Assembly: GCA_030144725.1 (NCBI GenBank)
Contig: JASKMD010000014.1
Span: 8,148,284 to 8,212,283, forward strand
DNA length: 64,000 nucleotides
Direction: 5' to 3'
From: Haematococcus lacustris
Lineage: Eukaryota > Chlorophyta > Chlorophyceae > Chlamydomonadales > Haematococcaceae
Positions within the stretch are counted from its first letter, which is position 1. Every line of letters begins with the position of its first letter. The position numbers were made by a program, and so were the translations under genes. The notes beneath the pieces are model-generated. The model was not told the DNA's origin. It was given only the letters and a program-made list of their open reading frames with translations, and did no database searches. Below, piece by piece: positions 54,478 to 64,000 of this stretch.

Positions 54478-56435
54478 GCATCACAGCAGGAGCATGCAGT
54501 AAGCACAGCTGGCCCACAAGGGGCAGGGGCAGGTATGAAGCGCAATAGGGGCAGGTGCAGCAGGGGTAGGCAGGCGGTGGAGGGGCAGCGGCAGCTAGGC
54601 AAGACAACAGTATACACTCAGGGCTGCAGTGGCAAACGCAGCAGGGATAGAGTATCAGAGAAAGGCATGCTTTGCTTATCAACAGGGAAGAGTATGTCCA
54701 TGCTTGTGCCTACTGGTGCTTGTGAAGATGCCCGCCCAAGGCGCACGATGTGATGGCGGCATCAGTGGGGGAGGCGGTGCTAGCAGCAGCAGCAATGGTG
54801 GCAGCAGTGACGGCTGCACAACAGGAGTAGGCCCTTGTAACAACGATGGCAAGCACAGAGTGGCTAGGCAGATATTGGGGGACAGGGGCAAGCGGGCAGC
54901 ATACCAAAGGATTGCAAGTAGGACGATGGCAGCAGCAGTGGCAGAGGCGACAGAGACATCAACAGGCGTCGACAGCGTCGACAGCGGCAGCAGCGGCGGC
55001 AGTGGCGGCAGGAGCAGCGGAAATGTCGATACAAGTCAGCAATGTCGGCAATCTTCTAGAAGTGTCCAGGTACACATGTCTCGTGCTAGCCTGTGCTTGT
55101 GCCTGCGTGTTCCTATCTGTGTGTCCCATCATGTGTGCCTATCTGTGTGTCTATTCCCAGCACAGCATTCCCAGCACAGCACAGCACAGCCAGGAGCGGC
55201 AGCCAGGCGTTGTCGGGGTGTTTGGCCAGCCTGCCCACTTCTAGTCATGCATGTCCTTGTTTGTTGATCACAAGCGTGCCCCTTGCTTGCTGCAGGTGTA
55301 ACAGTCACATAGCCCCTTCCCCCTTCCTACCCACCTCCAAGTCTCCTACGCCCCCACTTCCCCACTCCCCCTCACCTCCCCTTGGACATCGTGGTCCCCT
55401 CCCTACCCTACCCAGCAGCCAGGAGGAAGCCCCCTCTTGTCCCTCTTCTCCCTGCCCATTCTCATTCCTCTTCTTCCTCTCCTGCCTGCCCTAGTTAACC
55501 GCCTGGCTAACCGCCTGCCGGCAAGTGGCTGACACCCAGCCCAGCCCAGCTGGCCTCCTGCCCCTTGGCTTCTTGCTCCTTCCCTCTGCTGTCCAACCAC
55601 TACCACCAAGTCCCCCACCCCAGCGGGCAGCCTAGAGCTAGTAGTAGCCCTCTTCTCCCTGCCCCTTCTCATTCGTCCCTTTCTAGCTAATCGCCTGCCG
55701 GCAAGTGGCTGACACCCAATACCCAGCCTAACCTCCTCCCTCATGTGCATGCCCCTTGGTTGCAGGTCTGATGGGCACCTCCTCTCCCCTTCCTTTCTAC
55801 CATTTCCCCCTTACCTGCCACAACACTGCCTCTGCTTAGCCTAGCCGGGCTCAGCCCTACTGGCCACCTGCCCCTTGGCCCCTGTGGGACAAGTGAAAAC
55901 AATTGCGATGTATGTCTTGAGCTTCTTGACTTCCTTGCTGTGTGGATAATAGCACCCACAGATGATGGCGAGACATTGGGCTGCTTGGCTTTGTGAATGG
56001 CATTGAAAAGGGTTGGGGTGATGTGTGTCATGTACTTGCCATGCATCGTAACTTTGGCTCCTGTAAAGTCATGTTGAGTATGCAACATCATGTTGATGCA
56101 AGCGTACGTCACACAGCCTTGAAGTCTCAATGATACCTAGTCTTCTAATGTAATAGTGGGAGGGTAGGATGTTTTGTGTAAAGCTGACAACCGGTTAGTG
56201 CATGGATAGCCCGCTTGTACGGATAACCCATCTTCGTAACGTTCTCGTGTTCTTGCCCATGCTAGCATAACGTGCCTTACCAAGCCTTGATGTAATGCAC
56301 TACTCACGAGGCGCAAGTGATAGCATGGTTTGCAGCTGCAAGCCTGATACCCCTAGTGTCGCCCTCATGCACCGACCACATGCACACACTACATTGTTAT
56401 GGATGCGTCTCCAGGACCTAGCTGTGTGTTGTTGT
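54478..56435. other. Interior of the 7.3-kb element, left part
   Basis: It holds Ser/Gly-rich open frames (54629-55267), a pyrimidine-rich stretch at 55300-55850, and a duplicated ~50-bp block (TAACCGCCTGCCGGCAAGTG, 55497 and 55688). A plus-strand start near 54418 (MATQKRTTREQTLPQKG) with a donor at 54532 could open a spliced gene. No known domain. Confidence 0.4.
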
Positions 56436-56840
56436 CCATACAAGGGGCATAACGCGCACCACACCCTAGCATGTGGCTGGATCACTGCCAGGCCTGCACT
56501 TGCTAAGCATGACCGTGATGCATACATGCAAAGGGAGTATGTAGCAGGTGGCTACTACGTTTGCAGCATTAGAGCATCACCGCGTGGTGGTGTTGTCCAT
56601 ACAAGGGGCATGTGGCGCACCACACCCTAGCATGTGGCTAGACGTGGTGAGCCTCCACTATAGGTACCATCCGTGGTCCAGCAAGCTGTGACACATTGGG
56701 TGTGGATCACTGCCAGGCTTGCACTTGCTAAGCATGACCGTGATGCATACATGCAAAGGGGGTTTGTAGCAGGTGGCTACCACATTTGCGGCCTTAGCGC
56801 ATCACCGCATGGTGGTGTTGTCCATACAAGGGGCGTAGGA
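56436..56840. repeat. Direct repeats of about 150 to 230 bp
   Basis: GTCCATACAAGGGGC recurs at 56436, 56600 and 56820. TGACCGTGATGCATACATGC recurs at 56510 and 56738, and CACACCCTAGCATGTGGCT at 56459 and 56621. The blocks form two to three diverged tandem copies without coding potential. Confidence 0.75.
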
Positions 56841-56955
56841 ATCGTTTGAGAAGAGGATACACGGCTAATGACCACCACCGTTTTCTTCATTACATCTTGA
56901 CCATTCACAGCTTACAATTCACGTTGTGTGGCATGGAACTGAACGGACGCTCAGG

Positions 56956-58863
56956 TCAGGATGTCCCAACATGGGGTTGGTAATCTTCATGCAAGTACTT
57001 GCTACAAAGTGAACCGATTGCGATAGCGTTTGTTGCATTGGCACCTGCAAATTACTCCGCATCTACTGGCAAGCGGCGCGTTAATCCTTGCATCAGAGTC
57101 CATGCCGGCGCAAGCGAGCGCGGACACACCTCAGCTGCTCACTATCGATTGGTCTAGTGGTGAGTAGAGGCACCAATGAGCGAACTGCGCTTGGCATCGA
57201 GCCGGAAGTACAATCACATTACAGCCCGCCTTGCTCGCTCCGCGAGCCTTTTGTTGGTGCAGGCGGTGTTGGAGGGCCATCGCTGGGCATGTGATGTAGC
57301 GACATTGCTGCAAATGCGGGAAATGTGCGTCTCTCTCTCGCTAGTCACACAGGAAAAGGGACCCTCATTAACAAAATGGCATGTTGTGAGCTGACCACTG
57401 TGACTTTCCAGTTCGCCACAACTGCTGGAGAAGAAAGCATGGCAATTAGTTGATCAGGCCTGCTTGAAATGACATTGGCGTGACCCGACTTTGCCTTGCA
57501 GGAATGATTAGCCCATCCGACCCTGCCCATTGCAAGCCCCCCCCCTCCCCAGCCCAGCATCGCCTTCCTACCTCCGCTCACCCCCTCCCAACCCCAGCCC
57601 GGCCCTCCAACCCCCCCTCCCACCCCCTCCCACCCCCTCCCAGCCCCCTCACTGCCCTCCCACCCCTGCTACCCCCTCCCAATCCCAGCCCCCCCCTCCA
57701 CCCACCTCCCCCTCCCTCCTTGTCCCGCCCTTAGCAACTCCAGCCCACCCCAATGGGGCGCAGCCGGCGGGATGCCCACCTTCATGCCCTGAATAATTCA
57801 CCAAGAGCTGGTTATCTGCACTGCCCTAGCGGCCTAAAAGCTGCAGCAAGGAGGGCGAATGACATTGCCCAAGAGGTGCAGGCCGAGACTGAGCTGCTGA
57901 TGACTGAGGCTGAATTGCATCAAGCCATTGAGGAGGTCCTTGCTGCCAAAATGCACGACCTTGAGGAGAAGCACCAACACCTACAGGCAGCACACAGGCA
58001 GCTGAGATTGCCCAGCCCGGCCCTCGTGCTGCACCCCCCTGGCAGCAGCAGGCGGCTGCTGCTGGTGCTGCCCCTGGGCTGCCCCCCCCTCCTGCTGCAC
58101 CCCCCTGGCAGCAGCAGGCAGCTGGTGCTGGTGCTGCCCCTGACCTGCCCCCCCCTCCTGCTGCACCCCCCTGGCAGCAGCAGGCAGCTGGTGCTGGTGC
58201 TGCCCCTGACCTGCCCCCCCCTCCTGCTGCACCCCCCTGGCAGCAGCAGGCAGCTGGTGCTGGTGCTGCCCCTGGGCTGCCCACCCCTCCAGCTGAGCAG
58301 CAGGGGTCAGGGGTCAGGGCGGAGCTGGACACCAGCTCGACACGCAAGCGGAGGGCGGGCGGGAGGGACCGGACCCAACAAGTCGAGCAAGGTGACGTAG
58401 CAATGGCCTACACACCTTGTGTGGCCTCACAGAGTGGCCAGGTAGTAGGTACTACTCACGAAGCGGTCAAGCAATGCAGCAGCGTTGTATACTTCCGAGC
58501 ATGGGTGGAGGGGCGTCGTTACATCGGTTTGACGTGCCATGTGCATTGTTTTGACTGCGGCGACTGTCCCTGACTGTTTGCAGAGGCTACTGGGCCACGT
58601 CGGTCGCGGCGGTCGGTCGCGGCGAGGCCCGCATGAGCAAAACTGGCATGCATTTGAATGTCAAGATTTGAGCCGCCTTAGCACTCAGCACACTGCACAA
58701 TATTTAATGTTACAAGCTGCACCGCATAGCTGACAGAGTCCTCTATCCAGGGATGTGCGAATCATAAATAGAAACCACGTGGCTGAGACGCGGCGTCGTT
58801 TTGATTACCGGGGGTCGGTTTCCGATCATTTCCAGCCATTTTTTGAAAGTTGGGGTCGCCTGA
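56956..58863 (+). mobile_element. DNA transposon copy B of the 15-bp TIR family, nested
   Basis: The left end TCAGGATGTCCCAAC (56956-56970) and the right end GTTGGGGTCGCCTGA (58849-58863) are imperfect inverted repeats. The 7-bp GCTCAGG flanks both ends, a target duplication like that of copy C. The subterminal ATGGGGTTGGTAATCTTCAT follows the left end as in copy A. The right ~330 bp match copy A. It lies inside the 7.3-kb element and is therefore younger than it. Confidence 0.75.
57753..58400 (+). CDS. Copy B open frame with family N-terminal signature
   Basis: A 215-codon frame starts MGRSRRDAHLHALNNSPRAG and continues YLHCPSGLKAAARRA, matching the start of the copy C protein (HLHALNKSPRAGYLHCPNN). 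A coiled coil follows (EVQAETELLMTEAELHQAIE). Then come four copies of a ~60-bp repeat encoding LLLHPPGSSRQLVLVLPL, which in other frames is Pro/Ala-rich. The transposase C-terminus is absent, so this is an internally deleted, probably non-autonomous copy. Confidence 0.5.
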   Translation: MGRSRRDAHLHALNNSPRAGYLHCPSGLKAAARRANDIAQEVQAETELLMTEAELHQAIEEVLAAKMHDLEEKHQHLQAAHRQLRLPSPALVLHPPGSSRRLLLVLPLGCPPLLLHPPGSSRQLVLVLPLTCPPLLLHPPGSSRQLVLVLPLTCPPLLLHPPGSSRQLVLVLPLGCPPLQLSSRGQGSGRSWTPARHASGGRAGGTGPNKSSKVT

Positions 58864-58939
58864 GCTCAGGACAGCCTCTTGAAAGCTTTTGTACCATGCA
58901 ACATTCTTCTCAGATGGGCTCTAACTGCACTGATGGGCG

Positions 58940-59520
58940 CTGACTGATGGGCACTGCTGCTACCTGCAGCCTGCACTGCCACACACCTACAGCCTGCTGC
59001 TGCTGTCCATGCACTGCTCATGCACTACAGCCTGCTGCTCTTGCTGCTAATCATGCACCGCAACACGCCTACAACCTGCTGCTGCTGCTGCCCATGCACT
59101 GCTGCTCGTTGCACTACAGCCTGCTGCTGTTGCTGCTCATGCACTAAAACACATGCACTGCAGCCTGCTGCTGCTGCTCATGCACTGCAGCACACCTACA
59201 ACCTGATGCTACCTGCAGCCTGCACTGCCACACACCTACAGCCTCCCGCTGCTGCTGTCCTTGCACAGCTGCTCATGCGCTACAGCCTGCTGCTGCTCAT
59301 GCACTTCGTCACATGCACTGCTGCCTGCTGCTGCTGCTGCTCATGCACTGCAACACACCTGCGGCCTGCTGCTACCTGCACTGTTACAAGCGCACAGCCT
59401 GCTGCTGCAGCTGTCCTTGCACTGCTGCTCATGCACTACAGCCTGCTCCTACTGCTGCTGCTCATGCAGTGTAGCACACCAACAGCCTGCTGCTACATGC
59501 AGCCTGCACTGCCACACACC
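58940..59520. repeat. Degenerate repeats of GCTGCTGCTCATGCACTGCA and CACACCTACAGCCTGC
   Basis: About a dozen loosely ordered copies of 30 to 60-bp blocks made of CTGCTGCTG, CATGCACTGC, CACACCTACAGCCTG. They run directly into the GGGCA array. No gene. Confidence 0.85.
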
Positions 59521-59523
59521 TAC

Positions 59524-60121
59524 AGGCAGGGCAGGGCAGGGGAGGGCAGGGCAGGGCTGGGCTGGGCTGGGCTGGGCTGGGCTGGGCTGGGCTGGGCTGG
59601 GCTGGGCAGGGCTGGGCAAGGCAGGGCAGGGCAGGGCAGGGCAGGGCAGGGCAGGGCAGGGCAGGGCAGGCAGGGCAGGGCAGGGCAGGGCAGGGCAGGG
59701 CAGGGCAGGGCAGGGCAGGGCAGGGCAGGGCAGGGCAGGGCAGGGCAGGGCAGGGCAGGGCAGGGCAGGGCAGGGCAGGGCAGGGCAGGGCAGGGCAGGG
59801 CAGGGCAGGGCAGGGCAGGGCAGGGCAGGGCAGGGCAGGGCAGGGCAGGGCAGGGCAGGGCAGGGCAGGGCAGGGCAGGGCAGGGCAGGGCAGGGCAGGG
59901 CAGGGCAGGGCAGGGCAGGGCAGGGCAGGGCAGGGCAGGGCAGGGCAGGGCAGGGCAGGGCAGGGCAGGGCAGGGCAGGGCAGGGCAGGGCAGGGCAGGG
60001 CAGGGCAGGGCAGGGCAGGGCAGGGCAGGGCAGGGCAGGGCAGGGCAGGGCAGGGCAGGCAGGGCAGGGCAGGGCAGGGCAGGGCAGGGCAGGGCAGGGC
60101 AGGGCAGGGCAGGGCAGGGCA
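59524..60121. repeat. Pentanucleotide (GGGCA)n satellite, about 600 bp
   Basis: It starts with GGGCA/GGGCT mixed units (59550-59610 GGGCT) and becomes almost perfect GGGCA to 60121, with two 1-base slips near 59668 and 60060. All frames are open, so several long false frames exist. Strand asymmetry (G-rich on plus) is complete. Confidence 0.97.
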
Positions 60122-60510
60122 GGGGTGGGGCAGGGCTGGGATAGGGTGGGGCAGGGCTGGGAGTGGGTGGGGCATGGCTAGCAGGGTGTGGGGCACGGCT
60201 GGGCAGGGAGGGGAGGGGCAACGCAAGGTTGGGAGGGGGTGGGGTAGGGTTGGGCAGGGAGGGGAGGGGCAACGCAAGGATGGGAGGGGGTGGGGCAGGG
60301 CTGGGAGGGGGTGGGGCAGGGCTGGGAGGGGGTGGGGCAGGGCTGGGAGGGGGTGGGGCAGGGCTGGGAGGGGGTGGGGCAGGGTTGGGCAGGGAGGGGA
60401 GGGGCAACGCAAGGCAGGGAGGGGGTGGGGCAGGGGTGGGAGGGGGTGGGGCAGGGGTGGGCAGGGAGGGAAGGGGCAACGCAAGGTTGGGAGGGGGTGG
60501 GGCGGGACTT
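60122..60510. repeat. G-rich ~20 to 90-bp repeats after the GGGCA array
   Basis: Units of GGGAGGGGGTGGGGCAGGGCT (21 bp) tandemly repeated at 60285-60385, set within longer copies containing GGCAGGGAGGGGAGGGGCAA plus CGCAAGG (60203, 60254, 60388, 60460). Confidence 0.9.
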
Positions 60511-60594
60511 GGATGCGGCGGTCCTAGAGCTCTGGCTGGTCGTGGGTTGCTGACCAGGTCGGCTTCGCATAGGCTGGGCTGGCTGCGGGGCAGC

Positions 60595-60628
60595 CAATCA
60601 AGTGTCCCGGTAACTCTTCCACCTGTAA
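60595..60628 (+). repeat. Extra solo terminus of the 7.3-kb element
   Basis: CAATCAAGTGTCCCGGTAAC followed by TCTTCCACCTGTAA repeats the outermost ~30 bp of the left TIR, in left-end orientation, six bases before the inner edge of the right TIR. It may be the scar of a nested insertion or an aborted transposition. Confidence 0.8.
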
Positions 60629-60634
60629 CTCTTA

Positions 60635-61220
60635 CAACATGGCTTTGCCCCTTTTGGGCAATGTCTGCTCACGGGTGATACGCTTCTGTGTCGCCATACC
60701 TGTGGGCGAGCACCACAACCAGCACGATGACACACATAGGAGTGAAGCAATGCAGCGCATAGCTGTGCATTAAGCACTTGAGCTGGTGAGGTGCAACAAC
60801 AACAGCAAGCAACAACATGTGCGGGTATACCAGCAACAACGGGCACAACGCAGCTCATACCTGGGTTGGAGCGACCGTTTCCTACTGAGCGAGCTGCGTT
60901 GGCCGCTGGGACCGCAGTCCATCATTAGCATCCGCAGCAGCTGGTACGGACGTAGCGTTGGCCCAGCAGCTGATTTGTGCACTGCAGCTGGTGCGCCTTG
61001 TCTGGTGCTGGTAGGAGCTGCCGGCGCTGAGGCTACTGGAGAGGATTACCATGGGCATTCTTTACCCTGCTGCGCAGCCGTCTTGTCCGCAGAGCTGCAG
61101 ATGGCCCTAGATAGAGCAACACGACCTGTGCGGGCAGCGGTTTGGCGGTTGCGCTATTCCACCTGACAGCGGGAAGTAATTCTACCTCACAGGTGGAAGT
61201 GTTACCGGGAGACTTGATTG
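60635..61220 (-). repeat. Right long terminal inverted repeat of the 7.3-kb element
   Basis: 586 bp, the inverted partner of 53890-54477, with only scattered single-base differences (for example CTTCC versus ACTTCC near the tip and a one-base change in the C/G run at CCCCAAAAGGGG). The outward frame here is plus, 60786-61166. Confidence 0.9.
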
Positions 61221-63037
61221 GTCATCCGCGTAGTCGATGCTGCCAATTGTAAATCGCCCGGCGCTGTCGGTTGTCTCTGATGTAAACTTGTACCCCCGCG
61301 CTCCTACTTGGAGCCAGCGCAGGAGGGGTTCGATATAGATGAGGAACAGGAAGGGTGAGAGCGAGTCTCCCTGGATGGTGCCCCGGTCGACGGGTACGGG
61401 GTCGGTGTGGCCGTAAGGAGTTTTGAAGCGCGTTGTAGCGCCCGTGTATAGGTCCTTCACTGCGTCCGTAGCGTCCGTGGGGAAGCCTAGGTCGTGCATG
61501 ATCCATAGTAGTTTGTCTTGGCAAGTTGTGTTGAACGCACTGGTAAAGTCGACAAGGAGCGCGTAGATATCTGTCTTGGCCAGTTTAGCATCTTCAAGAG
61601 CCATGACTAGCATCTGTAGCTGCTGGGTGGTGTCTCTGTGGGACCGGAAGCCAGCTTGGCAGTTGCTGAGCATCCCGTTGGCTTCTGCATATTCGTACAG
61701 TGTCTTGGTGATGAGACTGGTCCAGAGCTTGTAGATGGTGTTTGCCAGCCCTACAGGTCTGTAGGCATTGAGATCTGTTTCCTGGCCCTTGTCCTTGTAA
61801 AGCAGGCAGGTGTCACTGGTTTTCCATGCTGTGGGTGTGCAACCAGTGGCCCACATGATGATGAACAGCTGGTGGATAGTGTCCCTCATTTCCCATGGCA
61901 GCATCTTGATGATCTCGTTCTCAATGCCGTCTGGCCCCGGAGCTTTGCCTCCTTCCAGCCTACTGAGGCATTCTTGAAAGCCTGCTTTGTCCATGATGGC
62001 TGTATGCAGCCAGTGTATATTTTTGCAGGTGTGCATTGAGAAGGGGTCGTCCGCTTTGGTGCGGGCCCAGGTATAGTTTCTAGTCTGTGTGTCTGTGTAG
62101 TGGCCGGTTTTGGGCGTTGGGGGTGATAGCTTCTGCCCGTAGGCGGAGGTGATAATCCGGTTAAGGTCGGCCGGGGCGGTGCAGATGTTCTTGGTATCGG
62201 GGTCGGCTAGTGCCTGCAGTCCTTTGTGGTCGGTGCGGGACGGGCGTAGTATGTATTTGTTGGCTTTCTTAGGTTGGGTGCTTATTAGCTGTTGCATTCT
62301 GACACGGGCTTGGGCGATGGCGAGTGCCGAGTCGTCGTCGTCCAGCTGGTGGATTTGGTCGCGGTAGGAATTGGTCAGCTGGGCGAGCGCGGCTTGCACG
62401 TGATTTTCGGTTGGGTCGTCATCTTGGCGTGCTTGCACCGCTTCCCTGATCGCTGTGTTGGTCGTGTCTGTTTCTGGGATGAGATCTGCGATCGTTGGGT
62501 GGGCGCCATTCTGTTTGAATAGTAGCCTAGCCTGCCGGCTGAGGTTTCTGGTCGTCTTGAGCTTCTTCCCTAGTGCCAGTCTGATCCTGCACATGGTTCT
62601 GCGTTGGTAGTGTTGGCCTCCTCTGGTTAAGATCTTAGTGTTGCATGTCTGGATGGCAGTGGCCCTGCAGGTTTCCAGGAGTGTTGTGAGCATGGTAGCT
62701 GCGTTGTCGACAACTTCCCTGGCTGGGAGGCCTGTAACGTTTGGAAGGCGTTGTGGCTGATGTGGGTTGGTCTTGTCTAGTGTGGTCAGGAAGCGGGTGG
62801 CTTCTGTGTAGATTGGTGCCAGGTAAGCTGCTAGTTGAGCATGGAGCTGTGGGGCACCTGAACTGGGTTGTTGCACGGCAAGGCGGTAGGCTTCCCTGTC
62901 CTTGTTGGTGATGGGGGTGGTGAGGATGGTGTGGCTGTGCTTGTGAGGTTTTTGTGGGTCTGCCAGGACTATGCCCAATCGGGCTGTGCTCAGTGTGGCT
63001 GTGACTGGCCTGTGATCACTGAGATACGCCACTCGTG
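61221..63037 (-). pseudogene. LINE, 5' half: endonuclease end and reverse transcriptase
   Basis: Over 600 uninterrupted codons. The frame opens with YLSDHRPVTATL, the SDHxPV motif at the end of an AP-type endonuclease. The reverse transcriptase follows with its blocks: LEGGKAPGPDGIENEIIKML, YRPVGLANTIYKLW, QAGFRSHRDTTQQLQ, DIYALLVDFTSAFNT, GTIQGDSLSPFLFLIYIEP and finally IDYADD. At that point (61227) the 7.3-kb element interrupts. The coding resumes at 53889. The 5' side is cut at 63037 by the palindrome module, so most of the endonuclease is missing. Confidence 0.88.
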
Positions 63038-63283
63038 GAAAAGATCGCATTATAAGTGCCACCTAAGGGTGCTTTTTTTTCTGATGGAAGTCTTCTGTTT
63101 CTCATAGGCAAGCCAACGCACTTGAAAAAAAAAATCAACTCCAAGTGGCTGGCGAGATTCGATCGTTGGCCTGTCGTGCTGTTCTGCGAGGTAACCAGTA
63201 CTGGTTGTGGTCCAGTACTGGTCGCTAACCAGTACTGGACCTCAACCAGTACTGGTTGTCGTCCAGTACTGTATTTCAACTTT
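63038..63283. mobile_element. Second copy of the CCAGTACTGG end module, inverted
   Basis: The inverted counterpart of 39985-40261: the GAAAAGATCGCATTATAAGT end, a T8 run, an A10 run, CCAACTCCAAG-like words, and then five CCAGTACTG(G) palindromes (63192-63275). It abuts the LINE coding region precisely at 63037/63038. Confidence 0.7.
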
Positions 63284-63400
63284 GGTAGGGTTAGGGCATG
63301 GAGATTTCAAAGTTCCCGCGTATCCCCATGTAATACTTGCATCGCTGGTCTTAGCGCTTCGCTGTAAGCTCCCCACCGGCTGCCTACGTCCGATGTGCGA

Positions 63401-63878
63401 TGTGCGATGTCCGGTCGATGTGCGCTAAAATGTGCGCTTGTAATTGGTTAACATTTCTCCATACTGCCAAGTCTTTCTGATGTGCGATGTCTAGTCGATG
63501 TGCGCTACAATGTGCGCTTGCAATGGGTTAACAACTCTCCATACTGCCAAGTCTTTCTGATGTGCGATGTCTAGTCGATGTGCGCTACAATGTGCGCTTG
63601 CGATGGGTTAACAACTCTCCATACTGCCAAGTCTTTCTGATGTGCGATGTCCAGTCGATGTGCGCTACAATGTGCGCTTGCAATGGGTTAACAACTCTCC
63701 ATACTGCCAAGTCTTTCTGATGTGCGATGTCTAGTCGATGTGCGCTACAATGTGCGCTTGCGATGGGTTAACAACTCTCCATACTGCCAAGTCTTTCTGA
63801 TGTGCGATGTCCAGTCGATGTGCGCTACAATGTGCGCTTGCAATGGGTTAACAACTCTTCATACTGCCAAGTCCTATT
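63401..63878. repeat. 80-bp tandem satellite, six copies
   Basis: Units start TGTGCGATGTCTAGTCGATG at 63401, 63481, 63561, 63641, 63721 and 63801. Copies differ at a few bases, with an alternating CTAG/CCAG and TTGCAATGG/TTGCGATGG pattern that suggests a 160-bp higher-order unit. Each unit contains a GTTAAC palindrome. Confidence 0.95.
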
Positions 63879-64000
63879 GATGAAGCGCATAATGCTTACA
63901 ATAAAGTGGCTGATAGCTGAAGGGTTAGGGCTGAGGCTTGAGCTCAGGGCTGGAGCCTAGGTTAGGTACAGTATAGGCACCGATTACAACAAGAGGACAA

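Larger units (their letters stand above)
53890..61220. mobile_element. 7.33-kb DNA element with ~587-bp TIRs, inserted in a LINE
   Basis: It begins CAATCAAGTCTCCCGGTAAC and ends with the inverted form (GTTACCGGGAGACTTGATTG). The 7-bp GTCATCC flanks both ends (53883-53889 and 61221-61227). Removing the element plus one GTCATCC rejoins the LINE reverse transcriptase in frame through YADD. No transposase was recognised inside; the interior holds Ser/Gly-rich frames, another transposon (56956-58863) and G-rich arrays. Long TIRs recall Mutator-like elements, which usually duplicate 8 to 11 bp, so the superfamily is open. Confidence 0.85.

Overview
The window looks like nuclear DNA of a GC-rich, intron-dense green alga. 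It suits Chlamydomonadales (Volvocales); a Haematococcus-like genome is a guess from overall style. Support comes from many short phase-consistent GT-AG introns, hexanucleotide arrays inside introns, a Pro-rich wall glycoprotein, a plastid-type front-end desaturase, and algal-type transposons. Gene models below were built by hand from splice signals, reading phase and motifs, so exact boundaries are provisional.

Positions 1 to about 29.7 kb are the gene-bearing half. On the minus strand: a membrane-anchored coiled-coil protein cut by the left edge (1-1468), a small unrecognised protein (2331-3021), a Gln-rich protein with a Gly/Pro-rich possible alternative last exon (3542-4985), a complete acyl-lipid desaturase of the FAD5/ADS type with all three histidine boxes (10706-16665), and an intronless sphingoid-base C4-hydroxylase (28502-29725). 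On the plus strand: an Ala-rich protein (6047-8537), a TPR/J-domain co-chaperone (18974-22486), and a secreted Pro-rich protein with a likely GPI signal (26229-27288). An inverted partial copy of the first gene lies at 17004-17855. A foldback-type element with 150-bp arms (24719-25962) sits in a retrotransposon remnant.

From 29.9 to 64 kb the window is almost entirely mobile DNA. It holds (i) three copies of a DNA transposon family with 15-bp ends TCAGGYGTTCCCAAC and 7-bp target duplications; (ii) two KDZ-type transposase 3' halves bracketed by palindromic tandem arrays; (iii) an eight-exon gene with an RGG tail between them; (iv) a Fanzor/TnpB-like C-terminal remnant; (v) LINE fragments with endonuclease, reverse transcriptase, PHD-finger and RNase H domains; (vi) a 7.3-kb element with 590-bp terminal inverted repeats that split a LINE inside its YADD active-site codons; (vii) telomere-like, 44-bp palindromic and 80-bp tandem arrays.

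The mobile DNA is layered. The LINE came first, the 7.3-kb element landed in its reverse transcriptase, and a 15-bp-TIR transposon then sits inside that. The host genes look unrelated: lipid desaturation, sphingolipid hydroxylation, chaperone work and cell wall.
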